Shown here piece after piece: positions 8,847-17,186 of a stretch of DNA of 64,000 bases; the stretch's first letter is position 1, and each line of letters opens with the position of its first letter. Source of the stretch: an uncultured Bacillota bacterium (GTDB lineage: Bacteria; Bacillota; Clostridia; Oscillospirales; Oscillospiraceae); the NCBI GenBank assembly GCA_947426945.1, contig CANEFX010000003.1, positions 62,001-126,000 on the forward strand, given 5' to 3'. The translations under genes were made by a program, and so were the position numbers. Below the pieces are notes generated by a model. That model saw only the letters and a program-made list of their open reading frames with translations, made no database searches and was not told the origin of the DNA.

Positions 8847-9797
8847 TTATGGCTGCTGTAATTTGGCCGCCGCCTGCTTCAGCTGCGCGGCAGAGCGTTC
8901 CAGGGCCTGCCGCTCCTCCGGACCCAGGGGAATCTGTAAAACTTTTTCCAGGCCGTTTTTTCCGACGATGGAGGGGATACTCAGCGCCACGTCCTCTAGA
9001 CCGTACTCCCCTTTCAGCACGGCGGAGACCGGGAGTACAGCGTGTTCGTCCTTAACGATACACTCCGCGATGCGGCCCACCGCCATGGCGATCCCGTAAT
9101 AGGTGGCTCCCTTTCGGCAGATGATTTCCTGGGCGCTGTCCCGGATTTCCCGGTAAATCCAATCCCGCTTGGCGGCGTGGAGCTCTTTTCCCCGCAGACG
9201 GCCGAAGTCATCCAGGGCCAGGCCGGACACATTGGCTCCGCTCCATACGGGCAGCTCACTGTCGCCGTGCTCGCCGATGATGAAGGCGTGGACGTTGCGG
9301 CTGTCTACCCTCAGTTCTTCCCCCAGCAGCTGCTTTAGCCGGCCGGTATCCAGAACGGTTCCCGAGCCGATGACCCGTTCTCTGGGAAGGCCGGACAGCT
9401 TCCAGGCTGTGTGGGTCAGCACGTCTACTGGGTTGGACACGATCAGCAGAATGCCCTCAAAGGGGCGGCCCCCAATCTCCCCCAGGATATTCTTCAGGAT
9501 CGCGGCATTTTTTTCAATCAGGTCCAACCGTGTCTCCCCTGGTTTCTGATTTGCGCCGGCGGTGATGACCACCAAAGCGCAGTCAGATAAATCGTTGTAG
9601 CTTCCTGCGGTGATTTGCATAGAGGCCCCGTAGGGCAGGCCGTCGCTGAGGTCCATGGCCTCCCCCTCCGCCTTTGCCCGGTTGGCGTCCAGCAGGACCA
9701 GCTGAGAGAACAGTCCCTGTTGTAAAAATCGAAACGCGATGGAAGCGCCTACAAAGCCGCAGCCGATAATAGCTGCTTTTCGGGGATTGACCGCCAA
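8847..9797 (-). CDS. ldh: L-lactate dehydrogenase
   Basis: Reduces pyruvate to L-lactate with NADH. The 316 residues show the Rossmann loop GCGFVGASIAF, the substrate loop NQKPGETRLDL with glutamine at the specificity position (malate dehydrogenases have arginine), the proton-relay motif GEHGDSE and the conserved NPVD segment. The start is TTG, 9 nt after AAGGAG, and the ATG nearby is out of frame. It stands alone. A fructose-bisphosphate activated tetramer is usual in the family, but nothing in the sequence settles that. Inferred role: a fermentative NAD-regenerating branch competing with hydrogenase for NADH. Confidence 0.92.
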   Translation of the reverse strand: MAVNPRKAAIIGCGFVGASIAFRFLQQGLFSQLVLLDANRAKAEGEAMDLSDGLPYGASMQITAGSYNDLSDCALVVITAGANQKPGETRLDLIEKNAAILKNILGEIGGRPFEGILLIVSNPVDVLTHTAWKLSGLPRERVIGSGTVLDTGRLKQLLGEELRVDSRNVHAFIIGEHGDSELPVWSGANVSGLALDDFGRLRGKELHAAKRDWIYREIRDSAQEIICRKGATYYGIAMAVGRIAECIVKDEHAVLPVSAVLKGEYGLEDVALSIPSIVGKNGLEKVLQIPLGPEERQALERSAAQLKQAAAKLQQP

Positions 9798-9921
9798 ATC
9801 TATCCACTCCTTTTTATGAAAATTCAGCTCTCCGAACCGAAAACCGGCGGAAGCGCCGTACTATAGTTGTGCCAGATTCGGCGCGGCTTATGCGGAACTT
9901 TAGGAGAGAACAGACTGAGGA

Positions 9922-9950
9922 TTGCTCTTTTTCGGAGGTTCCTGTATAAT
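9922..9950 (+). promoter_or_regulatory. promoter of ruvX
   Basis: TTGCTC, 17-nt spacer, TATAAT, about 28 nt before the ruvX start codon. Confidence 0.75.
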
Positions 9951-9978
9951 AAATAATCGGAAGGGAGGACGGAGTGTT

Positions 9979-10401
9979 ATGCGTATTATGGCAATTGACT
10001 ACGGGGACGCTCACACCGGAGTGGCCCTGTCCGACCCCACCGGCCTTTTGGTGGGGATTACCACTACCATCGACAGCTGGCGGCAGGAGGTGGTAGTGGA
10101 CCGGCTAACCCGGCTGATTGAGGAACACAGGCCGGAGGAGGTGGTGCTGGGTTTTCCCAGGAACATGGACGGCAGTGACGGCCGGAAGGCGGAGCAGTAC
10201 CGGGGGCTGGCCGCCCGGCTGGAGGAAGCTGCCGGCATAAAGGTAATCCTCTGGGACGAGAGGCGTACCACTATCGACGCCCATCGTATTCTGTTCAACC
10301 AGGGGAAGGACGGCCGGAAGCGGAAAAAGATTGTGGATTCGGTGGCCGCCTCCCTGATCCTGGAGAACTATCTGGACTATAAACGAATGAGGAGAGAGTG
10401 A
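9979..10401 (+). CDS. ruvX: RuvX/YqgF RNase H-fold nuclease
   Basis: A 140-residue member of the YqgF family, known for pre-16S rRNA 5' end maturation and predicted Holliday-junction resolution. Acidic residues of the RNase H-like site are in MAIDYGDAHTGVALSD, LGFPRNMDGSDG and LWDERRTT. The track opens the frame at 9922, but ATG 9979 follows GGGAGG and fits the family length. The stop overlaps the upstream part of the next gene's ribosome-binding region, suggesting co-transcription with the lipoprotein. Confidence 0.9.
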   Translation: MRIMAIDYGDAHTGVALSDPTGLLVGITTTIDSWRQEVVVDRLTRLIEEHRPEEVVLGFPRNMDGSDGRKAEQYRGLAARLEEAAGIKVILWDERRTTIDAHRILFNQGKDGRKRKKIVDSVAASLILENYLDYKRMRRE

Positions 10402-10406
10402 TTTCG

Positions 10407-11057
10407 ATGAAAAAAAGGGTTTTCGGCCTTGTTCTGTCTCTGTTGCTCCTGGTGAGCCTTGCCGCCTGCGGCAGGACATACGACGCGGTTTCCAGTACGG
10501 AGATTCATTACTCCAACTCTGGAGCCTCCGGCGGCCTGATCGACCTGCCCGTTCAGGGCCCGGAGGACGGCAGCCGCCCGGATGAGGGCCAAAATCTTCC
10601 GGACAGCGGTCAGGGAAACCTCCCGGATGCCAGCCAGGGCCCCTCCAACGGCGAGAAGGAAAATGTCAACCCGGATGGAGAAAAAGGCGACGGTGGAAAC
10701 AAGTCGGTTGACGAGGACGGCTGGTACACCTCCAAGGAGGAGGTAGCCCTGTACATCCATCTGTACGGCGATCTGCCCGACAATTACGTCACCAAGAAGG
10801 AGGCGGAGGACGCGGGCTGGAGCGGCGGCAATGTGGAGCGCTATACCGGGGAGGGCACCGCCATCGGCGGTAGCCGTTTCGGGAATCGGGAGGGGCTGCT
10901 GCCCAAAGAGCAGGGGAGAACCTACACCGAGTGCGATATCGATACGCCGGGAGAGAATTCCCGCGGAGCGAAACGAATCGTATTCTCTAATGACGGACTG
11001 GTTTACTATACAGAGGACCACTACGAGAGCTTCGAGCTGCTGTACGGAGAGCCATAA
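10407..11057 (+). CDS. unknown lipoprotein
   Basis: A 216-residue predicted lipoprotein: MKKRVFGLVLSLLLLVSLAACG has a basic start, hydrophobic core and LAAC lipobox. After the anchor comes a low-complexity linker of about 60 residues rich in D, G, N, P, S and Q, then a C-terminal domain of about 110 residues containing DGWYTSKEEVALYIHLYG. That last part, with VTKKEAEDAGW and RTYTECDID, resembles the small secreted ribonuclease (barnase-type) fold, whose members share such wording, so a ribonuclease-like role is possible. ATG 10407 lies about 8 nt after a GGAGAGAG site, and the gene probably belongs to the ruvX transcript. Confidence 0.7.
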   Translation: MKKRVFGLVLSLLLLVSLAACGRTYDAVSSTEIHYSNSGASGGLIDLPVQGPEDGSRPDEGQNLPDSGQGNLPDASQGPSNGEKENVNPDGEKGDGGNKSVDEDGWYTSKEEVALYIHLYGDLPDNYVTKKEAEDAGWSGGNVERYTGEGTAIGGSRFGNREGLLPKEQGRTYTECDIDTPGENSRGAKRIVFSNDGLVYYTEDHYESFELLYGEP

Positions 11058-11083
11058 AAGCTGAAGTAATTTTTAAAAATCCC

Positions 11084-11112
11084 TTGCGCGGCGGCAGATA
11101 ATTTAGTATAAT
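11084..11112 (+). promoter_or_regulatory. promoter of the HEQEH protein gene
   Basis: TTGCGC, 17-nt spacer, TATAAT, about 35 nt upstream of the start. Confidence 0.75.
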
Positions 11113-11147
11113 TATCCTGTGAGATTTTCAGGAAAGGGGTGTCCGCA

Positions 11148-11999
11148 ATGTCAGCCATCGGAGCGTATGGAAGCTATGGCAGCATGAGCGGTTACTATTC
11201 CGTTTTTCAAAATAGAAATGCATGGCTGAGCCAGCGGGCCAACCCGGGCAGCACTGATCCAGTCAGCCCGGTGTCCCGGTCCCAGACCACGCCAGTGCCC
11301 CCTGTGGACAGAACCCCCACCGTCCATCGAGGAGCCGCCCAGGCCGTCCCGGAGGAGCAGGAGGGTAGATTCCCCTTCCCCACCATGCGGGAGGGGGCCG
11401 ATCCCGCCGAAATGGCGGTGCGCGCCCGAATTCAGTATTTGGACGGCAGGGCGGAGGACTTGCAGAACGAGCTGTTGGGCTGGAACCAGTCCGAGGGTCT
11501 GGAGAAACTCCTGAAAGGGGAGGCGGCTTCGGACGGCATTAAGCTTCCTTGGGAAAAAGAAGCGGCTGAGGACGGCGTTAAATTCCCCTGGGAGGAGGAG
11601 GCCGACCCCCTGAAGACAGCGAAGGAGGAAGAGGCCAAGACGCCCCAGGAGGTCATGGAGGAGTCCGAGTGCCAGACCTGCAAGAACCGCAAATATCAGG
11701 ACGGCTCCGACGACCCTGGCGTCTCCTTTAAAACGGCTACCAACATCGCCCCCGAGCAGGCGGCCTCCGCCGTCCGGGGTCACGAGCAGGAGCACGTGGT
11801 CCGGGAGCAGGCCAAGGCCCAGCGGGAGGACCGGAAGGTGGTCAGCCAGTCGGTGAGTATCCATACCGCTATCTGCCCCGAGTGCGGCGACGTGTATGTC
11901 TCCGGCGGCACCACCCGCACCACCACCAGGGCCAACCCCGTGGAGGAGGTTCAGCAGCCGGAGGACGACAAGAAGTCCGGCTTTGAGGCGGTAGCTTAA
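11148..11999 (+). CDS. putative zinc metalloprotease, SprA-related / CJM1_0395-like family
   Basis: A 283-residue protein with a low-complexity N-terminal ~170 residues and a conserved-looking C-terminal part. The C-terminal part holds CQTCKNRKYQDGSDDPGVSF, then VRGHEQEHVVREQ (an HExxH zinc-protease motif), then CPECGDVYVSGGTTRT (a second CxxC). I recall this arrangement from the SprA-related family, annotated as putative metalloproteases; no substrate is established. There is no signal peptide, so it is probably cytoplasmic or surface-assembled in another way. The acidic linker has a near-repeat (KLPWEKEAAEDGVKFPWEEEA). ATG 11148 is preferred over GTG 11139 because GGAAAGGGG is 8 nt upstream. 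Confidence 0.7.
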   Translation: MSAIGAYGSYGSMSGYYSVFQNRNAWLSQRANPGSTDPVSPVSRSQTTPVPPVDRTPTVHRGAAQAVPEEQEGRFPFPTMREGADPAEMAVRARIQYLDGRAEDLQNELLGWNQSEGLEKLLKGEAASDGIKLPWEKEAAEDGVKFPWEEEADPLKTAKEEEAKTPQEVMEESECQTCKNRKYQDGSDDPGVSFKTATNIAPEQAASAVRGHEQEHVVREQAKAQREDRKVVSQSVSIHTAICPECGDVYVSGGTTRTTTRANPVEEVQQPEDDKKSGFEAVA

Positions 12000-12008
12000 A
12001 AAATGCGT

Positions 12009-12037
12009 ACAGCCGGCCTGACGGGCCGGCTGTTTTT
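12009..12037 (+). terminator. intrinsic terminator
   Basis: ACAGCCGGCC, a short loop, GGCCGGCTGT, then TTTT, immediately after the putative metalloprotease gene. Confidence 0.88.
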
Positions 12038-12069
12038 GACCTTAGTACTGATTTGGGGGGTGAGCCGGA

Positions 12070-12735
12070 ATGAGGGGAAGCATACGGAAGTCGTCTGTAT
12101 TGACGGTGTATCTCATTGCCTTTTACAGTATCTGGACCGTGTGGGAGTTTTGGGGAAAATCTCTTGTGGACGCCGTCCTGAAAGAGGAATGGGCGGCGCA
12201 GATGATAAAATCCGGCGTGGTTAAAAACCTGGTATGGACGCTCCCTGCGCTCCTTCTAATCCGGCATTTTAGCTCAGATATCGCGATTCCTTTCAGGGAA
12301 ATATTTTCCGCCAAGATCAGCTGGCCAAAGTACCTGCCGGTTTTTATTGTGTTTACAATCTACATCCTGACAGGTTCCATGTTAAAAAACGGCAGGGTGG
12401 AGATGGCCGGCGAGTTTGGGCTTGATAAAGTCATCATCGTTTTGTTTGTCGGGATCACGGAGGAAATGGTGTTCCGCGGCTGGCTGCTCAATGCGATGAT
12501 CTGTGACAATAAGCCGCGGCCTTCCATGTTTTTGAACGCGGTCCTGTTCCTGGCGATTCATTTTCCGGGATGGATTTGCACAGGAGTGTTTGTCCACCGC
12601 TTCACTAGTCTGCAATGTTTGGAGGTCATGGCGTTGGGCGTTGTGTTCAGCCGCGCGTTTATCAAAAGCAGAAGTATATTCGTGCCGATTGCCCTGCATA
12701 TGTACTGGGATTTGCTTGTGTTTCTGTTTATTTGA
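12070..12735 (+). CDS. CPBP family intramembrane glutamic protease
   Basis: A 221-residue multi-span membrane protein with the three CPBP/Abi motifs: EEMVFRGWLLNA (EExxxR), AIHFPGW and HMYWDLLVF. Relatives include Rce1-like prenyl-protein peptidases and proteins that process or protect against peptide bacteriocins. No bacteriocin gene lies next to it. Base composition is lower in GC than leuS and the hydrogenase genes, hinting at a different history. Only 35 nt separate it from the preceding terminator, and no clear promoter is visible there. Confidence 0.82.
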   Translation: MRGSIRKSSVLTVYLIAFYSIWTVWEFWGKSLVDAVLKEEWAAQMIKSGVVKNLVWTLPALLLIRHFSSDIAIPFREIFSAKISWPKYLPVFIVFTIYILTGSMLKNGRVEMAGEFGLDKVIIVLFVGITEEMVFRGWLLNAMICDNKPRPSMFLNAVLFLAIHFPGWICTGVFVHRFTSLQCLEVMALGVVFSRAFIKSRSIFVPIALHMYWDLLVFLFI

Positions 12736-12767
12736 CCGCAAAAGGTGAAAAGGAGCCGAATCACCTC

Positions 12768-12796
12768 TTGCAATTGCAGGCTCATTCCGCTATAAT
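12768..12796 (+). promoter_or_regulatory. promoter of leuS
   Basis: TTGCAA, 17-nt spacer, TATAAT, about 60 nt upstream of the TTG start. The leader is too short for a T-box. Confidence 0.75.
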
Positions 12797-12856
12797 AGCA
12801 TGGAATTACTGTCGATTCGGCCCTCTGCGGCCAGACGATACAGGAGAGTGTTTGCT

Positions 12857-15358
12857 TTGAAGTACGATTTTACCGCCATTGAGAAGAAATGGCAGACCAG
12901 GTGGAAGGATGAAAAGACCTTCGCCTGCAAAAATGGCGACCCCCGGCCCAAATTCTACGGCCTGGTGGAGTTCCCCTACCCCTCCGGAGCAGGACTGCAT
13001 GTGGGCCATCCCCGGCCTTACACCGCTATGGACGTGATCGCCCGGAAGAAGCGGATGGACGGCTATAACGTCCTGCTGCCCATCGGCTACGACGCTTTCG
13101 GCCTGCCCACTGAGAATTTCGCCATCAAGAACCACGTCCATCCTGCCGTTGTCACCAGGCAGAACATCGAAAACTTCACCCGCCAGCTCCACATGCTGGG
13201 CTACTCCTTCGACTGGGACAGGTGCGTGGACACCACCGACCCCAGTTATTACAAGTGGACCCAGTGGATTTTCCTCCAGCTGTACAAGCACGGCCTGGCC
13301 TACAAGACCACCATGCCGGTGAACTGGTGCACCTCCTGCAAGTGCGTGCTGGCCAACGAGGAGGTGGTGGAGGGGGTCTGCGAGCGGTGCGGCGCCCCCG
13401 TGGTCCGCAAGGAGAAGTCTCAGTGGATGTTGAAGATCACCGCCTATGCCCAGAAGCTCATCGACGGGCTGGATACCGTGGACTTCATCGAGCGGGTCAA
13501 GACCCAGCAGCGCAACTGGATCGGCCGGTCCACTGGCGCGGAGGTCACCTTCAAGGCCACCACCGGGGACAACATCGTGGTATTCACCACCCGGCCCGAC
13601 ACTCTCTTCGGCGCCACCTATATGGTTATCTCTCCGGAGCACCGCTTCGTCAGGGAGTGGAAGGACAGGCTGTCCAACTGGGACGAGGTGGCCGCCTATG
13701 TGGAGGAAGCAGGGCGCAAGTCCGATTTCGAGCGCACCGAGCTGTCCGCCGACAAGGAGAAGACCGGCGTTATGCTCCGGGGCGTGCAGGCGGTCAACCC
13801 GGTGAACGGCCGGGAGATCCCCATTTTCATCTCCGATTACGTGCTGGCCTCCTACGGCACCGGGGCCATTATGGCCGTCCCTGCCCACGACACCCGTGAC
13901 TGGGCTTTTGCCAAAAAATTCGGCTGTGAGATCATCGAGGTGGTCTCCGGCGGTGAGGACGTGCAGAAGGAGGCCTTTACCGCCAAGGATGACACCGGAA
14001 TTATGGTCAACTCCGACTTCCTGGACGGCATGACCGTGAAGGACGCTATTCCCGCCATCACCAAATGGCTGGAGGAGAAGGGCATCGGCCACGAGCAGGT
14101 AAACTACAAGCTCCGGGACTGGGTGTTCTCCCGTCAGCGGTACTGGGGCGAGCCTATCCCCATGGTGTGGTGCGAGAAGTGCGGCTGGGTGCCCCTGCCT
14201 GAGGACCAGCTCCCTCTGCTGCTCCCGGAGGTGGAGAGCTACGAGCCCACCGACAACGGGGAAAGCCCTCTTGCGCAGATGCGCGACTGGGTGAACACCA
14301 CCTGCCCCTGCTGCGGAGCCCCCGCCAAACGGGAGACCGACACCATGCCCCAGTGGGCAGGATCCAGCTGGTACTTTTTGCGGTACATGGACCCACACAA
14401 CGACACGGCGCTGGCTTCCAAGGAGGCGCTTGAATACTGGGGCCAGGTGGACTGGTACAACGGCGGCATGGAGCACACCACCCTCCACCTGCTCTATTCC
14501 CGCTTCTGGAATAACTTCCTCCACGATATCGGGGTGATTCCTTACGCCGAGCCCTACGCCAAGCGCACCAGCCACGGCATGATCCTGGGCCGCAATCCAC
14601 ATTATGTGGGCTATGCGGAGACGGAGGAGGAGAAGCAGGCCCTCATCGACAAGTACGGCAGCCAGGCACAGCGCCCTTCGGTGAAGATGTCCAAGTCCCT
14701 GGGCAACGTGGTCAACCCCGACGACGTGATCCGGGACTACGGCGCGGATACCATGAGGCTGTATATCATGTTCATCGGCGACTTTGAGAAGACGGCCACC
14801 TGGTCCGACGAGTCGGTTCGGGGCTGCAAGAAGTTCCTGGACCGGGTGTGGAACCTGAGCGAGAAATTGAAGGAGGGGGCGGAGGTCTCCCCTGAGAACG
14901 AGCTGGCGGTTCACCGGGCCATTAAAAAGGTGTCTGACGATATCGAGGCCATGAAGTTCAACACGGCCATTGCCGCGCTGATGTCTCTGGTTAACGACTT
15001 CTATGCCAAGGGGGCAACCAAAGGAGACTATAAGCAGCTGCTGCTGATGCTGTCCCCCTTCGCCCCCCACCTGTGCGAGGAGCTGTGGGAGATGAACGGC
15101 TACGGCGGACAGGTGTGTCTCCAGCCCTGGCCCGTGTACGACGAGAGCAAGACGGTGGCCGCTACCGCTAAAATGGCCGTTCAGGTGGGCGGTAAGGTGA
15201 AGGCCAATATCGTGGTAGCGGCTGGCGCTTCCGACGAAGAGGTGGTGGCTGCGGCCTTGGCCGATCCCAAAATTGCCAAACTGGCCGAAGGGATGCAGCT
15301 GGTCAAATCCATTGTAGTCAAAGGCAAGCTGGTCAGCCTGATTTTCAAGCCACAGTAA
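12857..15358 (+). CDS. leuS: leucyl-tRNA synthetase
   Basis: Charges tRNA-Leu. The 833-residue class Ia enzyme shows the HIGH signature as HVGH in [17 protein letters not shown], a CP1 editing domain with the threonine-rich [14 protein letters not shown], a zinc-like CxxC pair ([20 protein letters not shown]), the [10 protein letters not shown] motif and an anticodon-binding C-terminus. The track starts at 12800, but TTG 12857 lies 10 nt after AGGAG and begins [13 protein letters not shown], the usual N-terminus. No T-box leader is present, which is unusual for aminoacyl-tRNA synthetase genes in Firmicutes. Confidence 0.96.
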   Translation: MKYDFTAIEKKWQTRWKDEKTFACKNGDPRPKFYGLVEFPYPSGAGLHVGHPRPYTAMDVIARKKRMDGYNVLLPIGYDAFGLPTENFAIKNHVHPAVVTRQNIENFTRQLHMLGYSFDWDRCVDTTDPSYYKWTQWIFLQLYKHGLAYKTTMPVNWCTSCKCVLANEEVVEGVCERCGAPVVRKEKSQWMLKITAYAQKLIDGLDTVDFIERVKTQQRNWIGRSTGAEVTFKATTGDNIVVFTTRPDTLFGATYMVISPEHRFVREWKDRLSNWDEVAAYVEEAGRKSDFERTELSADKEKTGVMLRGVQAVNPVNGREIPIFISDYVLASYGTGAIMAVPAHDTRDWAFAKKFGCEIIEVVSGGEDVQKEAFTAKDDTGIMVNSDFLDGMTVKDAIPAITKWLEEKGIGHEQVNYKLRDWVFSRQRYWGEPIPMVWCEKCGWVPLPEDQLPLLLPEVESYEPTDNGESPLAQMRDWVNTTCPCCGAPAKRETDTMPQWAGSSWYFLRYMDPHNDTALASKEALEYWGQVDWYNGGMEHTTLHLLYSRFWNNFLHDIGVIPYAEPYAKRTSHGMILGRNPHYVGYAETEEEKQALIDKYGSQAQRPSVKMSKSLGNVVNPDDVIRDYGADTMRLYIMFIGDFEKTATWSDESVRGCKKFLDRVWNLSEKLKEGAEVSPENELAVHRAIKKVSDDIEAMKFNTAIAALMSLVNDFYAKGATKGDYKQLLLMLSPFAPHLCEELWEMNGYGGQVCLQPWPVYDESKTVAATAKMAVQVGGKVKANIVVAAGASDEEVVAAALADPKIAKLAEGMQLVKSIVVKGKLVSLIFKPQ

Positions 15359-15386
15359 CATTCACAGGCTGTTTACAAATCTGCTC

Positions 15387-15415
15387 TTGACAGATAGGCC
15401 GAAAGGCAATATAAT
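15387..15415 (+). promoter_or_regulatory. consensus promoter of rpsU
   Basis: Perfect TTGACA, 17-nt spacer, perfect TATAAT; the strongest-looking promoter in the window. Confidence 0.9.
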
Positions 15416-15492
15416 AACAATGTTAAAGCCATAAAAATGGCCCTTACGTGAGCGGGAAATTCCCGCCGCGCGCGGAGGGAGGGAAATATAAA

Positions 15493-15675
15493 ATGTCGGA
15501 AGTCCGAGTGAGAGAAAACGAGTCTCTGGAGAGCGCCCTGAAGCGTTTCAAGCGCAGTTGCGCCAAGTCTGGAGTGCTGGCCGAGGTCCGCAAGCGTGAG
15601 CACTACGAGAGCCCCAGCGTCAAGCGCCGCAAAAAGTCCGAGGCCGCCCGCAAGAACCGCAAGAAGTTTTATTAA
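15493..15675 (+). CDS. rpsU: 30S ribosomal protein S21
   Basis: A 60-residue highly basic protein beginning [20 protein letters not shown], the canonical S21 N-terminus, and ending in the usual K/R-rich tail. ATG 15493 follows a GGAGGGAGG site; the in-frame start at 15448 would add residues foreign to S21. It is a single-gene unit with a consensus promoter and a perfect terminator, as expected for an abundantly made ribosomal protein. Confidence 0.95.
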   Translation: MSEVRVRENESLESALKRFKRSCAKSGVLAEVRKREHYESPSVKRRKKSEAARKNRKKFY

Positions 15676-15687
15676 GCAGCAGTAAAG

Positions 15688-15716
15688 CCGCCGGAGCGTA
15701 CGCTCCGGCGGTTTTA
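15688..15716 (+). terminator. rpsU intrinsic terminator
   Basis: A perfect stem CCGCCGGAGCG / CGCTCCGGCGG with a 2-nt centre, followed by TTTTAT. Confidence 0.9.
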
Positions 15717-15745
15717 TCAATATTCCGGTTGTGAGAGGAATCCCC

Positions 15746-17062
15746 TTATGACCAGGGCAGCCAGCTGCCGCTGTTCCGGGCCTCTACCATGTCCAGCGCG
15801 CCATCCAGCATCTCGGCGGCGTCGGCCATGGTCAGGGGGCCGGACAAGGGGCCGGAGCCGGCCTGCTCCGGGCGAAGTATGCCGGAGGCGGACAGGTTGG
15901 CCGCCGCCTGGGCGGCCCAGTGTCCGTTTCCAGCGGAGAACACGGTCACCGGCACGTCGGTGATTTCAAGCAGATTGTCTAGCATCACGGCGGCCTCCGC
16001 CCGGGAGATAGAGCTGCCGGCCCGGAATACGGGAGCGCCATCTGCATCCCGGGAGCCCTGAACCACGCCAGCCTTCAGCGCGGCGGAGACGGCTCCCTTG
16101 GCCCAGGTGGGGATGGCGTCGTCATCAGAAAAACCGGTAAGGGTGACTCCCTCCAGATCCTCCAGCCCGGCCACAGACATGGCCATAGTGAGGAACTGAG
16201 CCCGGGTTACGGGCTGTTCCGGATCGAAGAAGTACCGCCCGTTGACATACCGGCCCACGTAGATGCCATCCTCGGCCAGCCGGACGGCGGCCTTCTGGAC
16301 AGGATGGCCGCTGAGGTCGGAATAGGTCACCCTGGTATCAGGCTTATCGATGCGCAGAGAAACCTTGGCCTCCGGAGAGGTATTGCCCGCCGGGTCAACG
16401 GCCACGTAGGTGAAGGAATCCCGTCCTGTCTTGTTTTCATAGGGGGTGTAGACAAACTGACTGGAGCCGTCCTCCGCCAGGGTCACCGATCCTCGGGCAG
16501 GGGTGGAGGTGAGTTGGAAGGAAAGGGGGTCTCCCTCACCGTCTACCGCGTCAAAGTATCCGGTGATGGCCACGTTTTTATAGGTGGTCAGCTCCATATT
16601 TCGAGCTACTGGGGGGTTGTTTGCTTCGGTCAAAAGATAGAATGTCACTGTGGTTTGCTTCTCCCCCTGCCGGTCGGAGAAGGCGGGGGTAAACAGCAGA
16701 GAGGCAGTGGTGACCCCGGGGTGTTCGGCGCATTGGAAGCGCAGACCGGACAGCGCGGTGACGTCTACGCAGGAGCCTGGCTCCAGGGGCTGGCCGCCGA
16801 TATTCAGAACGCCGGCCTCCGGATCGGGGAGGCGGTCCACGGTGATGCCGGTGAGGACGGCCTTCTTGTCGGGCTTGACTACGAAGTCTGCCGCATCAAA
16901 GACGATGGCGGAACCGGTCAGGCCGTTTTTGGAAAAATCCTCCACATAGGGGACCTCTGCTTTTTTGTTCCAGAAGAGTGCGGAGGCGGGGAGTGCCAGG
17001 GAAAAGGCCAGTGCCAGTGCCAGGAGGGGCGCGGCAGTCCGGCGTAGAGATTTGTATTTCAT
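15746..17062 (-). CDS. secreted SLH-domain protein with cadherin-like segment
   Basis: A 438-residue exported protein. The signal peptide is MKYKSLRRTAAPLLALALAFSLALPASA. Residues ~30-170 are beta-rich and unassigned. Residues ~170-250 (NPPVARNMELTTYKNVAITGYFDAVDGEGDPLSF) resemble a cadherin/VCBS-like tandem module. The C-terminal ~180 residues hold three S-layer homology repeats (LAEDGIYVGRYVNGRYFFDP, ITRAQFLTMAM-like and SRAEAAVMLDNLL sections), which bind pyruvylated wall polymers. The track's longer frame is not used because ATG 17062 follows AAGGAGG and starts the signal peptide. The start region can fold over its ribosome binding site (see findings). Confidence 0.85.
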   Translation of the reverse strand: MKYKSLRRTAAPLLALALAFSLALPASALFWNKKAEVPYVEDFSKNGLTGSAIVFDAADFVVKPDKKAVLTGITVDRLPDPEAGVLNIGGQPLEPGSCVDVTALSGLRFQCAEHPGVTTASLLFTPAFSDRQGEKQTTVTFYLLTEANNPPVARNMELTTYKNVAITGYFDAVDGEGDPLSFQLTSTPARGSVTLAEDGSSQFVYTPYENKTGRDSFTYVAVDPAGNTSPEAKVSLRIDKPDTRVTYSDLSGHPVQKAAVRLAEDGIYVGRYVNGRYFFDPEQPVTRAQFLTMAMSVAGLEDLEGVTLTGFSDDDAIPTWAKGAVSAALKAGVVQGSRDADGAPVFRAGSSISRAEAAVMLDNLLEITDVPVTVFSAGNGHWAAQAAANLSASGILRPEQAGSGPLSGPLTMADAAEMLDGALDMVEARNSGSWLPWS

Positions 17063-17063
17063 G

Positions 17064-17095
17064 GGGGATACCTCCTTAAAAATGGATGTATCCCT
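17064..17095 (-). promoter_or_regulatory. possible RBS-occluding hairpin in the SLH gene leader
   Basis: On the minus strand GGGATAC pairs perfectly with GTATCCC, enclosing the AAGGAG part of the Shine-Dalgarno sequence just before the ATG. It could limit translation. This is a prediction from pairing alone. Confidence 0.4.
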
Positions 17096-17139
17096 ATTGT
17101 TTTTCCCGCAGAGGGAAATTATGCAGTGAGAAAAAATGG

Positions 17140-17180
17140 AAAAAGGGGAGCCGCCCGACAGGTGATCCCCTGGAATCAGG
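17140..17180 (-). terminator. probable cysK terminator
   Basis: On the minus strand AGCC(C)GCCTGA pairs with the TCGGGCGGCT region, with a one-base bulge and one wobble pair, followed by CCCCTTTTT, about 10 nt after cysK. Confidence 0.6.
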
Positions 17181-17186
17181 CGGGCT

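Noticed and set aside
12806-15361. 851-aa minus-strand ORF opposite leuS
   Set aside because: Antisense shadow; leuS carries HIGH and KMSKS motifs.
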